A stretch of DNA of 64,000 nt from Chitinophagaceae bacterium UBA1930. Lineage in GTDB: Bacteria; Bacteroidota; Bacteroidia; Chitinophagales; Chitinophagaceae. Below, in pieces: positions 26,517 to 34,938 of this stretch (the stretch's first letter is position 1; every line of letters starts with the position of its first letter). Location of the stretch: contig DDFK01000003.1 of NCBI GenBank assembly GCA_002337145.1, forward strand, positions 310,001 to 374,000, given 5' to 3'. The notes under the pieces were generated by a model. That model was not told the origin of the DNA, searched no databases, and was given only the letters and a program-made list of their open reading frames with translations. A program made the translations under genes and the position numbers.

Positions 26517-28898
26517 TTAGTTCCACTTAAAATCCAGTGGTACATTCAGTTTAAGGCCAATGTTCCTACCCATGTTAAACACGCCTTGCCTACCCGTAAC
26601 ATTGTTTACATCGGTATATTTCAGGCGGCTTAAATGGTTTTGATACGCAACATCACCAAGGTTGGTACCAGTTAAAATTAGGCTGCATATCTTTTTACCC
26701 TTGCTATTAGTAAAGTCCTTGCCAACTGTTGCATTCAGCAATAGGTAGCCATCGGTTGCTGTTTCAGTACCATATCCGGTAAATGGGTGGTTCTGTTTAA
26801 AGGTATAGTCACCTTCAACACTTGCATAAAAGTTTTTGAACGTTGCTTTCAGTTCCGAAATATAACGTGCTGCCGGAATCAAAGGAACATCTTTGCTACC
26901 ATCAACAGCCTCGGAAAACTGTGCCCTTGTAAAAGAAAAAGTATTTTCAAAATGCAACCAATCCAATGGGTGCGGGTGTATGTCCACATTAAACTCCAGT
27001 CCGTACAAATGTGCATCATGGCTGGTAAACTTAAATACATTCAACGCATTGCCACTAACAGGGTCAATCAATACAGAATCCTGTCCGCTACTGTTTAGCA
27101 TGTTCCTGTAAAATATAAAGTTGCTGATGTTATTGTAAAACGCAGTCAGGTTTACCGATACGTGTTCCGAACTTAACGATACACCACCATCTACCTGAAA
27201 GCTGGTCTCGCTTTTTAAGTTGTTATCGCCCACTTCATAACGGTTGGTTCCTTCATGTGCACCATTGCTTGCCAGCTCTGCCATGGCAGGTGCACGAAAG
27301 CCCCTGGCCACATTCAATTTAAACGCCACATTTTTTGTTGCTTCATAGGTTGCACCAATGCTTCCCGATACATTGGAGAAATTATTGGTAAACGGGCTGA
27401 ACTTAACAGTGGTTCCATCCATCATCAACTTGCCGTCCACATGCCTATTGTCAAACCTCAAGCCGCCGCTTACGGTTAACTTATCCTTATGGTATTGCGA
27501 AAACACAAAGCCACCCATATCGCTCAATGTATAGTCCGGTATAATGGCATCTGCAGCTTTGTTCTCATTGGTCTGCACCATCCCTGTAACACCAAAACTT
27601 GTCTTGAAATTATTCATGGCAGGCAAGTGCCAACGCACTGCATAGCTTACGGTCTGTAGGTCAAAAAAAGCATCGGGGGTAGTGGCAGCATCCACATCAC
27701 CAAATTCCTTTCGTTTGTTGTGCTGATAGCCCACAATCACGTCCAGCTTGTTTTTTCCTATGTTAAAGCCATTGTCGCTCGTTACTTTAAAATGCTCAAT
27801 ATGTTGGTAAGGCACAAATGGGTCGGTGCTTTTAAACTGCCCGTCTGTAGGTATTGCTTGCACACCGCCCGGGGCGTCCATTACAAATGCACCCGTTGCT
27901 GCATCCCGCTCCCCTTCTACCATACCAATATGCTGGTCAAAATTGGTCACGCTAATATAGCTATGCCCCCAGTCGCCGCTATAGCCCAGCATTCCGCCCA
28001 CGTTCCGGTTGTTGAATTTTGAATTGAACACATAGCCATCGTACTTGTTCTTATAATCAGCCGCCGCTTTATACGAGCCATACACGCCAAAACTGAAACC
28101 ATTCTTTGTTCCCGAAACACCACCATAAAAACCTCTTAACCTTGCATTGGTCTGGTACTCGCTCAACAGGTTTGCTTTTATCAGCCCTTCGGGTGCAGGC
28201 ACCAGCGACTGTATATTAATGACACCCGCAATGGCATCGCTACCATACATTAACGATGCAGGCCCTTTTAACACCTCAACACGCTGTGCACTATAGTCAT
28301 CAATTTCAATTCCATGTTCATCGCCCCATTGCTGCCCCTCCTGCCTTACACCATCGTTAATGGTCACCACACGGTTATAGCCCAGGCCACGTATAAAAGG
28401 TTTCGAAATGGCAGGTCCTGTTGTTAATGTGCTAACACCGGCAATATGCGTAAGGCTGTTTATGATATTGGTAGAGCTTGTTTTTACCAAGTCATCCCGT
28501 TTCAATATGGCCACAGGCTGTACGGATTCCCTTAACCTGGTGGCAGATGACACCCCGGTAACCGTAACACCTTCCTGCTCCTTAATGGCCTGTTGCAAGG
28601 CAAAATTCTTTTCCGTTGTACCATTAATTGTTTCCTGTTCAATAATGCTCTCATAACCTGTAAAGGAAATTTCGACCAGGTATTTTCCTGCAGCTATTGT
28701 TGCAGTTTTAAAAACACCATTGTTATCGGATACTGCCCCCTTATTGGCATCATGAATAAATATGGCGGCACCTACTAACGGGGCCCCGGTTTTTGCATCG
28801 GTAACCTTACCCGTAAAAAAAGATTTCTGCTGTGCAAACGAAAAAGTGGAAATGGATATGCTGACAATCAAGAAAAATATATAGAGGATTTTCTTCAT
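26517..28898 (-). CDS. TonB-dependent outer membrane receptor, probably for metal
   Basis: 793 residues. Signal peptide (MKKILYIFFLIVSISISTFSFAQ), a CarboxypepD_reg-like domain (about 26-110, 'FTGKVTDAKTGAPLVGAAIFIHD'), a plug domain ('PFIRGLGYNRVVTINDGVRQEG', 'RVEVLKGPASLMYGSDAIAGVINI') and a 22-strand-type barrel. The plug has 'QQWGDEHGIEIDDYS', and several barrel loops contain His and acidic residues. That composition suggests metal rather than glycan cargo, with a zinc-receptor-like relative as the best guess. There is no SusD partner. A small His/Cys-rich secreted protein is encoded upstream on the same strand. Confidence 0.9.
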   Translation of the reverse strand: MKKILYIFFLIVSISISTFSFAQQKSFFTGKVTDAKTGAPLVGAAIFIHDANKGAVSDNNGVFKTATIAAGKYLVEISFTGYESIIEQETINGTTEKNFALQQAIKEQEGVTVTGVSSATRLRESVQPVAILKRDDLVKTSSTNIINSLTHIAGVSTLTTGPAISKPFIRGLGYNRVVTINDGVRQEGQQWGDEHGIEIDDYSAQRVEVLKGPASLMYGSDAIAGVINIQSLVPAPEGLIKANLLSEYQTNARLRGFYGGVSGTKNGFSFGVYGSYKAAADYKNKYDGYVFNSKFNNRNVGGMLGYSGDWGHSYISVTNFDQHIGMVEGERDAATGAFVMDAPGGVQAIPTDGQFKSTDPFVPYQHIEHFKVTSDNGFNIGKNKLDVIVGYQHNKRKEFGDVDAATTPDAFFDLQTVSYAVRWHLPAMNNFKTSFGVTGMVQTNENKAADAIIPDYTLSDMGGFVFSQYHKDKLTVSGGLRFDNRHVDGKLMMDGTTVKFSPFTNNFSNVSGSIGATYEATKNVAFKLNVARGFRAPAMAELASNGAHEGTNRYEVGDNNLKSETSFQVDGGVSLSSEHVSVNLTAFYNNISNFIFYRNMLNSSGQDSVLIDPVSGNALNVFKFTSHDAHLYGLEFNVDIHPHPLDWLHFENTFSFTRAQFSEAVDGSKDVPLIPAARYISELKATFKNFYASVEGDYTFKQNHPFTGYGTETATDGYLLLNATVGKDFTNSKGKKICSLILTGTNLGDVAYQNHLSRLKYTDVNNVTGRQGVFNMGRNIGLKLNVPLDFKWN

Positions 28899-29012
28899 AA
28901 AAAATATGTTTTAAAAAGAACGCAATGTCTTTTCAGTTTCAATAAATAAAAGGGTAAAACACAATCAAGGCCCAGGTATGCGGCAAAACTTGGTAAGTGC
29001 AGGTTTGCTGTT

Positions 29013-29101
29013 GGGTACGTATCCGCCTGTGCGGGCCGGGCTTTCCGTTCCTAGTCCTCGCCACTATGTGGCTGCGGGCTATCCACTCCAATCCCTTACG
29101 C
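29013..29101 (+). ncRNA. Candidate structured RNA / interspersed element, copy B
   Basis: The same ordered cores as copy A: CCGGGCTTTCCGTT (29036), AGTCCTCG (29053), TGCGGGCTATCCACT (29073) and ATCCCTTACGC (29091). The hairpin positions are filled by CCGC-CTGT-GCGG (29023-29034) and CCAC-TAT-GTGG (29061-29071), different bases from copy A with pairing preserved. It sits between two minus-strand genes, so as written it is antisense to the local transcription direction. The true strand is unresolved. Confidence 0.6.
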
Positions 29102-29169
29102 AAACGTTCCTATTGCACCATACGTTGTGCAAGGCAGGTTGTGCAAACAATTAAAATGCGGAGCGGTGG

Positions 29170-29496
29170 CTAAACGCCAGTGGCAGGCGGCGCCCTTAAA
29201 CAATTGTACAGCCTGGCCACAGTGGCTATACCTGGCTGGTGAAATACAGGCAACACAATTGCCGTTGCCACTGTTTCTATTTCTATGCTAGTAGAAGTAT
29301 CAGTAAACGGAATGGCAAAGTCATCTATACAGCTACAGTTAATCGTCTTGTCATCCTGTGCCGTTGTAGAAAGTGGCTGGGCCACTGCTTTTCCGTGCAA
29401 CCAGTTATGCAGGTACAAAGAGGCCCCCATCTTCTGCGTAAAAACCAGCAGAAGCAGTACAGCAATGAACTTTGATGTAAGGGTGCCTTTTTTCAT
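29170..29496 (-). CDS. Small secreted His/Cys-containing protein next to TonB receptor
   Basis: I start it at the ATG at 29496 (MKKGTLTSKFIAVLLLLVFTQ), giving 108 residues with a signal peptide or N-terminal anchor; an in-frame start 39 bases upstream adds an unlikely 'MKCCCKFIYVC'. Visible motifs are 'LHNWLHG' and 'CSCIDDFAIPF', both possible metal ligands. Its location upstream of the TonB receptor, on the same strand, suggests a role in the same uptake process. I do not recognise a named family. An inverted repeat sits directly in front of the start. Confidence 0.65.
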   Translation of the reverse strand: MKKGTLTSKFIAVLLLLVFTQKMGASLYLHNWLHGKAVAQPLSTTAQDDKTINCSCIDDFAIPFTDTSTSIEIETVATAIVLPVFHQPGIATVARLYNCLRAPPATGV

Positions 29497-29500
29497 TCCA

Positions 29501-29524
29501 TTGCAAACATAAATAAATTTGCAA
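29501..29524. promoter_or_regulatory. Inverted repeat upstream of the small receptor-linked gene
   Basis: TTGCAAA (29501-29507) and TTTGCAA (29518-29524) form a perfect 7-bp dyad with an A/T-rich 10-base centre, starting 5 bases upstream of the ATG at 29496. A second TTGCAC/GTGCAA dyad lies at 29113-29132, between this gene and the receptor. The placement suits an operator, perhaps for a Fur/Zur-type metal repressor; that identity is inference. Confidence 0.4.
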
Positions 29525-29574
29525 CAACATTTCAAAAATTAAATTATGATAGTGAACCGGTTTGTTAAAAAACT

Positions 29575-30219
29575 TTATTGAAACATCCATAATAAAACTG
29601 GGACATTACTTTTTTTTAATCGCCTATCCAATCTTGCCATCATTAAATTGCTTACTGCCGGGCATCCCCAGCCCTCCGGTGTGCCTTGCGGATAAATAGG
29701 TTTATCGCCAACAACATTCCATCCATGCAGCACCACCTGCCTTATTAAGGCATTGCTGTTTGTTGCCTCTAAGCCATGCAGTTCATAGTTTACATTGATG
29801 CCCCATTGACTATAGCCACGTTTCCCGATACTGTATTTACCGAGCGAAGAACAGTGGCTACCATCTGCATTGCTAAACACTGCTTTCTCTTTTGTAGTTG
29901 TACCGCTCCATGGATTATTGCCGCAACCATGACTTAGCAAACCGGAATCTATTGCTTTGTTCCGCCGCAGGTCCCAAACATATAACCGTATCTTTCCTGA
30001 ATGGGTATGCATGTTTGCCAATATGCAAAAATTGGTGTCCATCTTTTTCTTCCTACAAAATATAAGGGCTTCCAAGGCTTTGGCTTTTGTGTTCGCAAAC
30101 TCAATGCTATCAACCAAAACTTGTACAGGTTTATAAGAACCTTCAGCACGTCCGTCGCTGCACGCAATTAAACACCAAACAAACAGGGCAGGCAAAAGGT
30201 AATAAACAATTTTTTTCAT
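29575..30219 (-). CDS. Murein L,D-transpeptidase-like lipoprotein
   Basis: 214 residues. MKKIVYYLLPALFVWCLIAC ends in a lipobox Cys20. The catalytic part holds 'VVLHGWN' (His165) and 'EGWGCPAVS' (Cys186), the HG...GC signature of L,D-transpeptidase folds, within a domain resembling the 'murein L,D-transpeptidase catalytic domain' family (PF13645-like: 'FSNADGSHCSSLGKYSIGKRG'). It would act on periplasmic peptidoglycan or cross-link a protein to it. It lies 78 bases upstream of the small receptor-linked gene and may share its transcript. Confidence 0.87.
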   Translation of the reverse strand: MKKIVYYLLPALFVWCLIACSDGRAEGSYKPVQVLVDSIEFANTKAKALEALIFCRKKKMDTNFCILANMHTHSGKIRLYVWDLRRNKAIDSGLLSHGCGNNPWSGTTTKEKAVFSNADGSHCSSLGKYSIGKRGYSQWGINVNYELHGLEATNSNALIRQVVLHGWNVVGDKPIYPQGTPEGWGCPAVSNLMMARLDRRLKKSNVPVLLWMFQ

Positions 30220-30360
30220 GCTGCAGCTTATAGTTTCATGAAAAGTATAGCAATTGAATTTTATTGCAATATGTATTTACTTAATTTATGGATATTGTAA
30301 CAAACAACAAGCTGTCGAAACATTGCATTAAAACCATTTCTTTGCAGCAAATGAACAAAA

Positions 30361-31683
30361 GTGGGTATTGATATATTGCAACAATTACAATCGGGCAAGC
30401 TGGCTGGCAGCAAACAATTAAAGCTATGCTGTGGCCTCACGGAATTTCCTGCGGAAATTTTTGACCTGGCAGATACATTGGAAATTCTGGACCTATCGGG
30501 CAATCTGTTATCATCATTGCCCGATGATTTTGCAAGGCTTAAAAAATTGAAGATCCTTTTCCTTTCCAACAACAACTTTACTGTTTTTCCTGAAGTGCTG
30601 TCGCAATGCGAAAAGCTTGATATGATTGGCTTTAAAGAAAACAAAATACATACTGTTTCCGAAACGGCACTGCCTGTGCAAACACGTTGGCTTATTTTGA
30701 CCAATAACCAACTAACTGCCCTACCCGCATCCATTGGCAAATGTTTCAGGATGCAGAAGCTGGCCCTGGCAGGCAATAGGCTAAAGACATTACCGGCAGA
30801 ACTTTCCAACTGCAAAAATCTGGGGCTGCTACGCATTTCGGCAAACGAATTACAGGAGTTGCCCACCTGGTTGCTAACAATGCCCAAACTAAGCTGGTTG
30901 GCTTTCTCGGGCAACCCGTTCTGCATAACAGCACCAACCAGTGCCAACTTACAAACAATCCCCTGGCAGCAATTAACCATACAGCACCAACTGGGCGAAG
31001 GGGCATCGGGTATCATCAGCAAAGCGGTATGGCAACAGCCTACCCAAACTGTAAAAGAAGTTGCCGTAAAAGTTTTTAAAGGAAAGGTAACCAGCGATGG
31101 TTTGCCCGAAGACGAAATGAATGCCTGCATATTGGCAGGCAGGCATGAAAACCTGGTAGAAGTGTTGGGCAAAATTGCGTTCCATCCTTCGCAGAAAGAA
31201 GGGCTCGTATTATCGCTGATACCAACCAGTTTTTACAACCTGGGCCTGCCGCCCAGTTTTGACAGTTGTACCCGCGATGTATTTGCAGAAGGAACAACTT
31301 TTTCTGTACAGCAAATAATACAAATAGTTGGCTCTATAGCTGCTGTTGCAGCCCATTTACACGCAAGGGGAATTATGCATGGCGATCTGTATGCCCACAA
31401 CACGCTGATTGATGAAAATGCCCATGCCATATTTGGGGATTTTGGTGCAGCAAGCCTATACGATACCAGCAACACTTCAATAGCCAATGCATTGGAACGG
31501 ATAGAAGTAAGTGCTTGGGGCTGCCTGCTGGAAGATTTATTGAATAATGTTACTGATACGGAAACAAGTAGCATAACCATGGAAACATTGATCAATCTAA
31601 AACAAATGGCCATGCAACCAGATGTGGCCAATAGACCAAGCTTTGCATCCATACATAACCAGCTAAAACAAATGGTTTATTAA
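30361..31683 (+). CDS. Leucine-rich-repeat protein kinase
   Basis: 440 residues from a GTG at 30361; an in-frame stop at 30352 rules out a longer start. Residues ~15-200 are leucine-rich repeats ('LEILDLSGNLLSSLPDDFARLKKLKILFLSNN'). From ~205 there is a Ser/Thr-kinase-like domain with a glycine loop 'LGEGASGIISKAV', Lys in 'EVAVKVFKG', a catalytic loop 'HGDLYAHNTLID' (HGD in place of HRD) and 'GDFGAAS'. There is no signal peptide or membrane helix, so it is a cytoplasmic sensor kinase by inference. The substrate is unknown. Confidence 0.9.
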   Translation: MGIDILQQLQSGKLAGSKQLKLCCGLTEFPAEIFDLADTLEILDLSGNLLSSLPDDFARLKKLKILFLSNNNFTVFPEVLSQCEKLDMIGFKENKIHTVSETALPVQTRWLILTNNQLTALPASIGKCFRMQKLALAGNRLKTLPAELSNCKNLGLLRISANELQELPTWLLTMPKLSWLAFSGNPFCITAPTSANLQTIPWQQLTIQHQLGEGASGIISKAVWQQPTQTVKEVAVKVFKGKVTSDGLPEDEMNACILAGRHENLVEVLGKIAFHPSQKEGLVLSLIPTSFYNLGLPPSFDSCTRDVFAEGTTFSVQQIIQIVGSIAAVAAHLHARGIMHGDLYAHNTLIDENAHAIFGDFGAASLYDTSNTSIANALERIEVSAWGCLLEDLLNNVTDTETSSITMETLINLKQMAMQPDVANRPSFASIHNQLKQMVY

Positions 31684-31746
31684 AATGCATGTTTACAAAT
31701 ACTAGTGTGCATATTATTTTTCAGTATGCACACTAGTGTAATGGAA

Positions 31747-32049
31747 CTATGGGTTAGTTGTTTTTACTTCTTCTTTTGCTTTTTCTATCGGATGCTTTAC
31801 ACCTTTATTCTTTAAATGCTTTTTATTGGCATTCATGTGCTTCCTGTCGGCATTGATTTCTTTCTGCTCTTTGCCTGCCTGTTTAAATTGTCCTTTTACA
31901 ATTTTCTTATTGCGTTCCTTACGTTCCTGTTTCAGTTCTTTTACGTCTTTGCGTAAATCTTTTTCTGCTGCCTTTTTGGTAGGTGTTGTTTGGGCAAATG
32001 CAATCAGGCCCATGAATGCACCTGCAATAAGGAAAACTATTTTTTTCAT
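31747..32049 (-). CDS. Small secreted Lys-rich helical protein
   Basis: I take the ATG at 32049 (100 residues), since MKKIVFLIAGAFMGLIAFAQ is a clean signal peptide; the in-frame ATG-like start at 32079 adds ten unlikely residues. The mature part is extremely Lys/Glu-rich and helical ('LRKDVKELKQERKERNKKIVKGQFKQAGKEQKEINADRKH'). No family recognised. A periplasmic, possibly nucleic-acid- or envelope-binding stress protein is only a guess. It is divergent from the cupin gene. Confidence 0.7.
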   Translation of the reverse strand: MKKIVFLIAGAFMGLIAFAQTTPTKKAAEKDLRKDVKELKQERKERNKKIVKGQFKQAGKEQKEINADRKHMNANKKHLKNKGVKHPIEKAKEEVKTTNP

Positions 32050-32146
32050 GTCGGTATATTTTGATGATATAATTATCACTAGAAAAACTATGCCAAGCCT
32101 ATTCTGTTTTTGGCATGCATTTTAAGCCATTTCATAAAACATATTC

Positions 32147-32542
32147 ATGAAAAAGAACGATGCTACTTATAACCGGCCCGAAGGCGAACGGATAATTGAT
32201 GCCACTTATGTGGTTGCGGATATAGGGCAACGCATACATCAATTAAAGGACGAACATGCATGGGAGCAGAAGGACCGCAACAGTATTACGCTTTTTAAAA
32301 CAACGGGCATAACCATTGTACTTACCTGTTTGCACGATGAAGCTGTGATTACAGATATAACTATGGACGGTATTGTGACAATACAGGTAGTTGAAGGCAA
32401 AGTGAACATTACAACAGATGGCGATGCTTTTGAACTATGCGAGAAGAAAATGGTAGTACTGCATCCCAATATCATGCACAGCATCTATGCTTTAAAAACA
32501 AGTGTTTTCCTTTTAACCAATTATACGCCAAATAGTAACTAG
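32147..32542 (+). CDS. Small cupin-like protein
   Basis: 131 residues with a single predicted beta-barrel. The pattern 'GIVTIQVVEGKVNITTDGDAFELCEKKMVVLHPNIMHSIYALKTSVFLLTNY' resembles the second half of a cupin domain ('LHPNIMHSI' providing His). Only part of the usual metal-binding set is evident. The function is unknown. It heads a series of four small plus-strand genes with varied spacing. Confidence 0.7.
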   Translation: MKKNDATYNRPEGERIIDATYVVADIGQRIHQLKDEHAWEQKDRNSITLFKTTGITIVLTCLHDEAVITDITMDGIVTIQVVEGKVNITTDGDAFELCEKKMVVLHPNIMHSIYALKTSVFLLTNYTPNSN

Positions 32543-32631
32543 GTATTAAAAGCAACACAAAAGACAGCTATGCAATAATTGGGGATTTTTTTTCGCAGCA
32601 GTTAAACAAGCACATCATTAAACAATATAGC

Positions 32632-32844
32632 ATGAACAGTACACTAAAATTAGAAGCTCCCTGGAAAGATGTAAAGGAATTGTTGAAAGAGGTAAATCCC
32701 GATTTAACAGACCTGGACCTGCAATATACTCCCGGGCAAGAAGAAGCACTCATAGAACACCTTGCTACAAAAATGCATCGGAGCAAGGAGCATATTAAGC
32801 AATGGATTGAAAGTGTTTCGTACAACCGGGGCAAAGCATCTTAA
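32632..32844 (+). CDS. Small conserved protein, function unknown
   Basis: 70 residues, acidic and helical, including 'PWKDVKELLKEVNPDLTDLDLQYTPGQEEALIEHLATKMHRSKEHIKQWIESVS'. It has the general look of the small general-stress proteins found in Bacteroidota next to DUF6496 genes. I cannot assign a named family. It is preceded by an A/T-rich gap and followed by the DUF6496 gene. Confidence 0.65.
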   Translation: MNSTLKLEAPWKDVKELLKEVNPDLTDLDLQYTPGQEEALIEHLATKMHRSKEHIKQWIESVSYNRGKAS

Positions 32845-32922
32845 GAACAATCTATTCTTTTATCAGGGCAATGCGTAAAGCTATATACAGTAATATGTAA
32901 TTACCCATTCAAATCACGCACT

Positions 32923-33117
32923 ATGGCAAAGTATTCAAAAAAAGCAAGTGAAAAAGTGGAGCAGGTAATGCACGAAAAAAAAGAGGGCACATTAAAAACT
33001 GGTAGTGGCAAAAAAGTTACAAGCAACAAACAGGCAATTGCTATTGGTCTTTCTGAAGCAAGAAAAGAAGGGGCAAAAGTTCCTAAAAAAGCAGCTAAGA
33101 AAATTGCCAAGTCATAG
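32923..33117 (+). CDS. DUF6496 family small basic protein
   Basis: 64 residues, MAKYSKKASEKVEQVMHEKK at the start, followed by 'GSGKKVTSNKQAIAIGLSEARKEGAKVPKK'. This Lys-rich pattern is the DUF6496 signature ('KVTSxKQAIAIGLSEAR'). Its abundance of basic residues suggests nucleic-acid contact, but the role is unknown. Confidence 0.8.
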   Translation: MAKYSKKASEKVEQVMHEKKEGTLKTGSGKKVTSNKQAIAIGLSEARKEGAKVPKKAAKKIAKS

Positions 33118-33141
33118 CCTTTTAAGACTACTATCATTTTT

Positions 33142-33591
33142 ATGAAAGCAAACAACCATTGGCTTACTTATATGCAATATGGCTTTATAGCTGCTATTGC
33201 CTATATAACCTGTGCCCTTGCTTTTATACTGCATGCACAGTTTAAATATGCCTGGTGGCTAAACCTGGGTAACATATTTTTTATGGCCGTACTTTTTGTA
33301 TATGGCTGGATACAGCGAAAGGCACAGCCATCAGCTACAGCCAAAATAGTGGCTGGCATGTTTGTTACGCTATCGGGCATTGCTTTTTCTTGCATATTGA
33401 TCATACTTGTATACTGCGTTCATCTTTCTCCTGTAAAAAATGTTCCCGCTACTATTATTAATGGCAAGCCTGCCAGCTCATATTGGATGCTTTTTATCAA
33501 TGCCATTATTGTAAACTGTTGTTGTGGTGCATTCATTACGCTCATGATGGCCTATGCGGTGCAACAAAAAAATATTGAGACCCCTTCTTAG
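33142..33591 (+). CDS. Four-helix integral membrane protein, unknown function
   Basis: 149 residues with four hydrophobic segments ('YGFIAAIAYITCALAFILHA', 'LGNIFFMAVLFVYGWI', 'VAGMFVTLSGIAFSCILIILVYCV' and 'WMLFINAIIVNCCCGAFITLMMAY'). The last contains a Cys-Cys-Cys cluster. It is 24 bases behind the DUF6496 gene and probably co-transcribed with it. No family recognised. Confidence 0.7.
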   Translation: MKANNHWLTYMQYGFIAAIAYITCALAFILHAQFKYAWWLNLGNIFFMAVLFVYGWIQRKAQPSATAKIVAGMFVTLSGIAFSCILIILVYCVHLSPVKNVPATIINGKPASSYWMLFINAIIVNCCCGAFITLMMAYAVQQKNIETPS

Positions 33592-33705
33592 TTTATACAA
33601 AATCCATTTCTCTTCTCGCCAATTTTAGCACAGGCAAAATAATTAGCAAAAAATACTAAAATAATTAGTGTTGATAAGAAAAACTTATTACTTTTACACC
33701 ATTAC

Positions 33706-33713
33706 TACTTTTG
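33706..33713 (+). promoter_or_regulatory. Promoter -7 box upstream of recA
   Basis: TACTTTTG is an exact match to the Bacteroidota TAnnTTTG box and ends 23 bases before the recA ATG. No good TTTG is seen at the expected -33 distance. Confidence 0.5.
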
Positions 33714-33736
33714 AAAAATTATAAAAGCACAATGAT

Positions 33737-34768
33737 ATGAGTAATGCAGAAAAACTGAAAGCCCTTAAACTTACTATTGATAAAATAGACAAGGATTATG
33801 GTAAAGGAAGTGTAATGATGATGAGCGACAGGGCCGACAAGGAAATGGAAGTGATCAGTACCGGCTCAATTGGTCTGGATATAGCACTTGGAGTAGGTGG
33901 TATACCTAAAGGAAGGATTGTGGAGATATATGGGCCGGAAAGCTCTGGTAAAACAACTATTGCCACACATATCATTGCAGAAGCACAGAAAAAAGGCGGC
34001 ATGTGTGCCATTATAGATGCGGAACATGCTTTTGACAGCAGCTATGCCCAAAAACTGGGGGTTGATGTTGACAACCTTTTGATATCACAACCTGACTATG
34101 GCGAGCAGGCATTGGAAATAGCGGACCGCTTAATCCTGTCAGGTGCATTGGATGTTGTGGTTATTGACTCCGTTGCTGCACTGGTTCCAAAAAGCGAATT
34201 GGAAGGCGAAATGGGCGATAGCAAAATGGGTCTTCATGCCCGTTTAATGAGCCAAGCCTTACGTAAGCTTACTGCTACTATCAATAAAACAAATACGGTG
34301 TGCATTTTCATTAACCAGTTACGCGAAAAAATTGGTGTAATGTTTGGCAACCCCGAAACCACAACCGGTGGTAACGCCCTAAAATTCTATGCATCGGTAA
34401 GGTTGGATATCAGGAGGATGGCACAGATAAAAGATGGCGACGAAGCCATTGGTAACCGTGTAAAAGTAAAAGTGGTAAAAAATAAAGTTGCACCCCCTTT
34501 CCGTACTTCCGAATTTGACATTATTTTTGGCGAAGGCATCAGCAAAATCGGCGAAATCATTGATATGGGTGTCGAGTTGGGTATCATCAACAAAAGCGGT
34601 AGCTGGTTCAGTTACGATACCACCAAACTTGGCCAGGGCAGGGATTCTGTGAAACAGTTGCTAAGGGACAATCCAGAACTTGCCAACGAAGTGGAAAAGA
34701 AAATCAGGGCAAAAGTTGCCGAAGCCACAGCAGGCAATGTATCATCACTTTCAGCAGTTGAAGCATAA
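33737..34768 (+). CDS. recA: Recombinase RecA
   Basis: 343 residues. Walker A 'GPESSGKTT', Walker B 'VVVIDSVAALVPK', the 'EGEMGDSKMGLHARLMSQALRKL' L1 region and the 'INQLREKIGVMFGNPETTTGGNALKFYASVRLDIRR' L2 region are all intact. It catalyses strand exchange and LexA-type cleavage. It is single-gene with a terminator 35 bases downstream. I see no obvious SOS box in the short upstream region. Confidence 0.98.
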   Translation: MSNAEKLKALKLTIDKIDKDYGKGSVMMMSDRADKEMEVISTGSIGLDIALGVGGIPKGRIVEIYGPESSGKTTIATHIIAEAQKKGGMCAIIDAEHAFDSSYAQKLGVDVDNLLISQPDYGEQALEIADRLILSGALDVVVIDSVAALVPKSELEGEMGDSKMGLHARLMSQALRKLTATINKTNTVCIFINQLREKIGVMFGNPETTTGGNALKFYASVRLDIRRMAQIKDGDEAIGNRVKVKVVKNKVAPPFRTSEFDIIFGEGISKIGEIIDMGVELGIINKSGSWFSYDTTKLGQGRDSVKQLLRDNPELANEVEKKIRAKVAEATAGNVSSLSAVEA

Positions 34769-34803
34769 AAAATAGTTTTTCAGTATACGGGTTAGTAAGC
34801 AAA

Positions 34804-34831
34804 AAAAAGCACCATTTAAATGGTGCTTTTT
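34804..34831 (+). terminator. Terminator after recA
   Basis: Stem AAAAGCACCATT paired with TGGTGCTTTT plus trailing Ts, 35 bases beyond the recA stop. Confidence 0.85.
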
Positions 34832-34938
34832 TATTGCCTATGACAAATGTTAAATAAGAACCATTCAAGCTTAAATACCGTGTAACGGGTATTTAAGCTG
34901 GGCATAGGGCCTTATACATTTACCTAAAATTGTAAAAC

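Noticed and set aside
30361..31683. LRR kinase as part of a phage-defence island
   Set aside because: Neighbours are cell-wall and stress-type genes; no nuclease, reverse transcriptase or other defence gene is adjacent, so this is only speculation.
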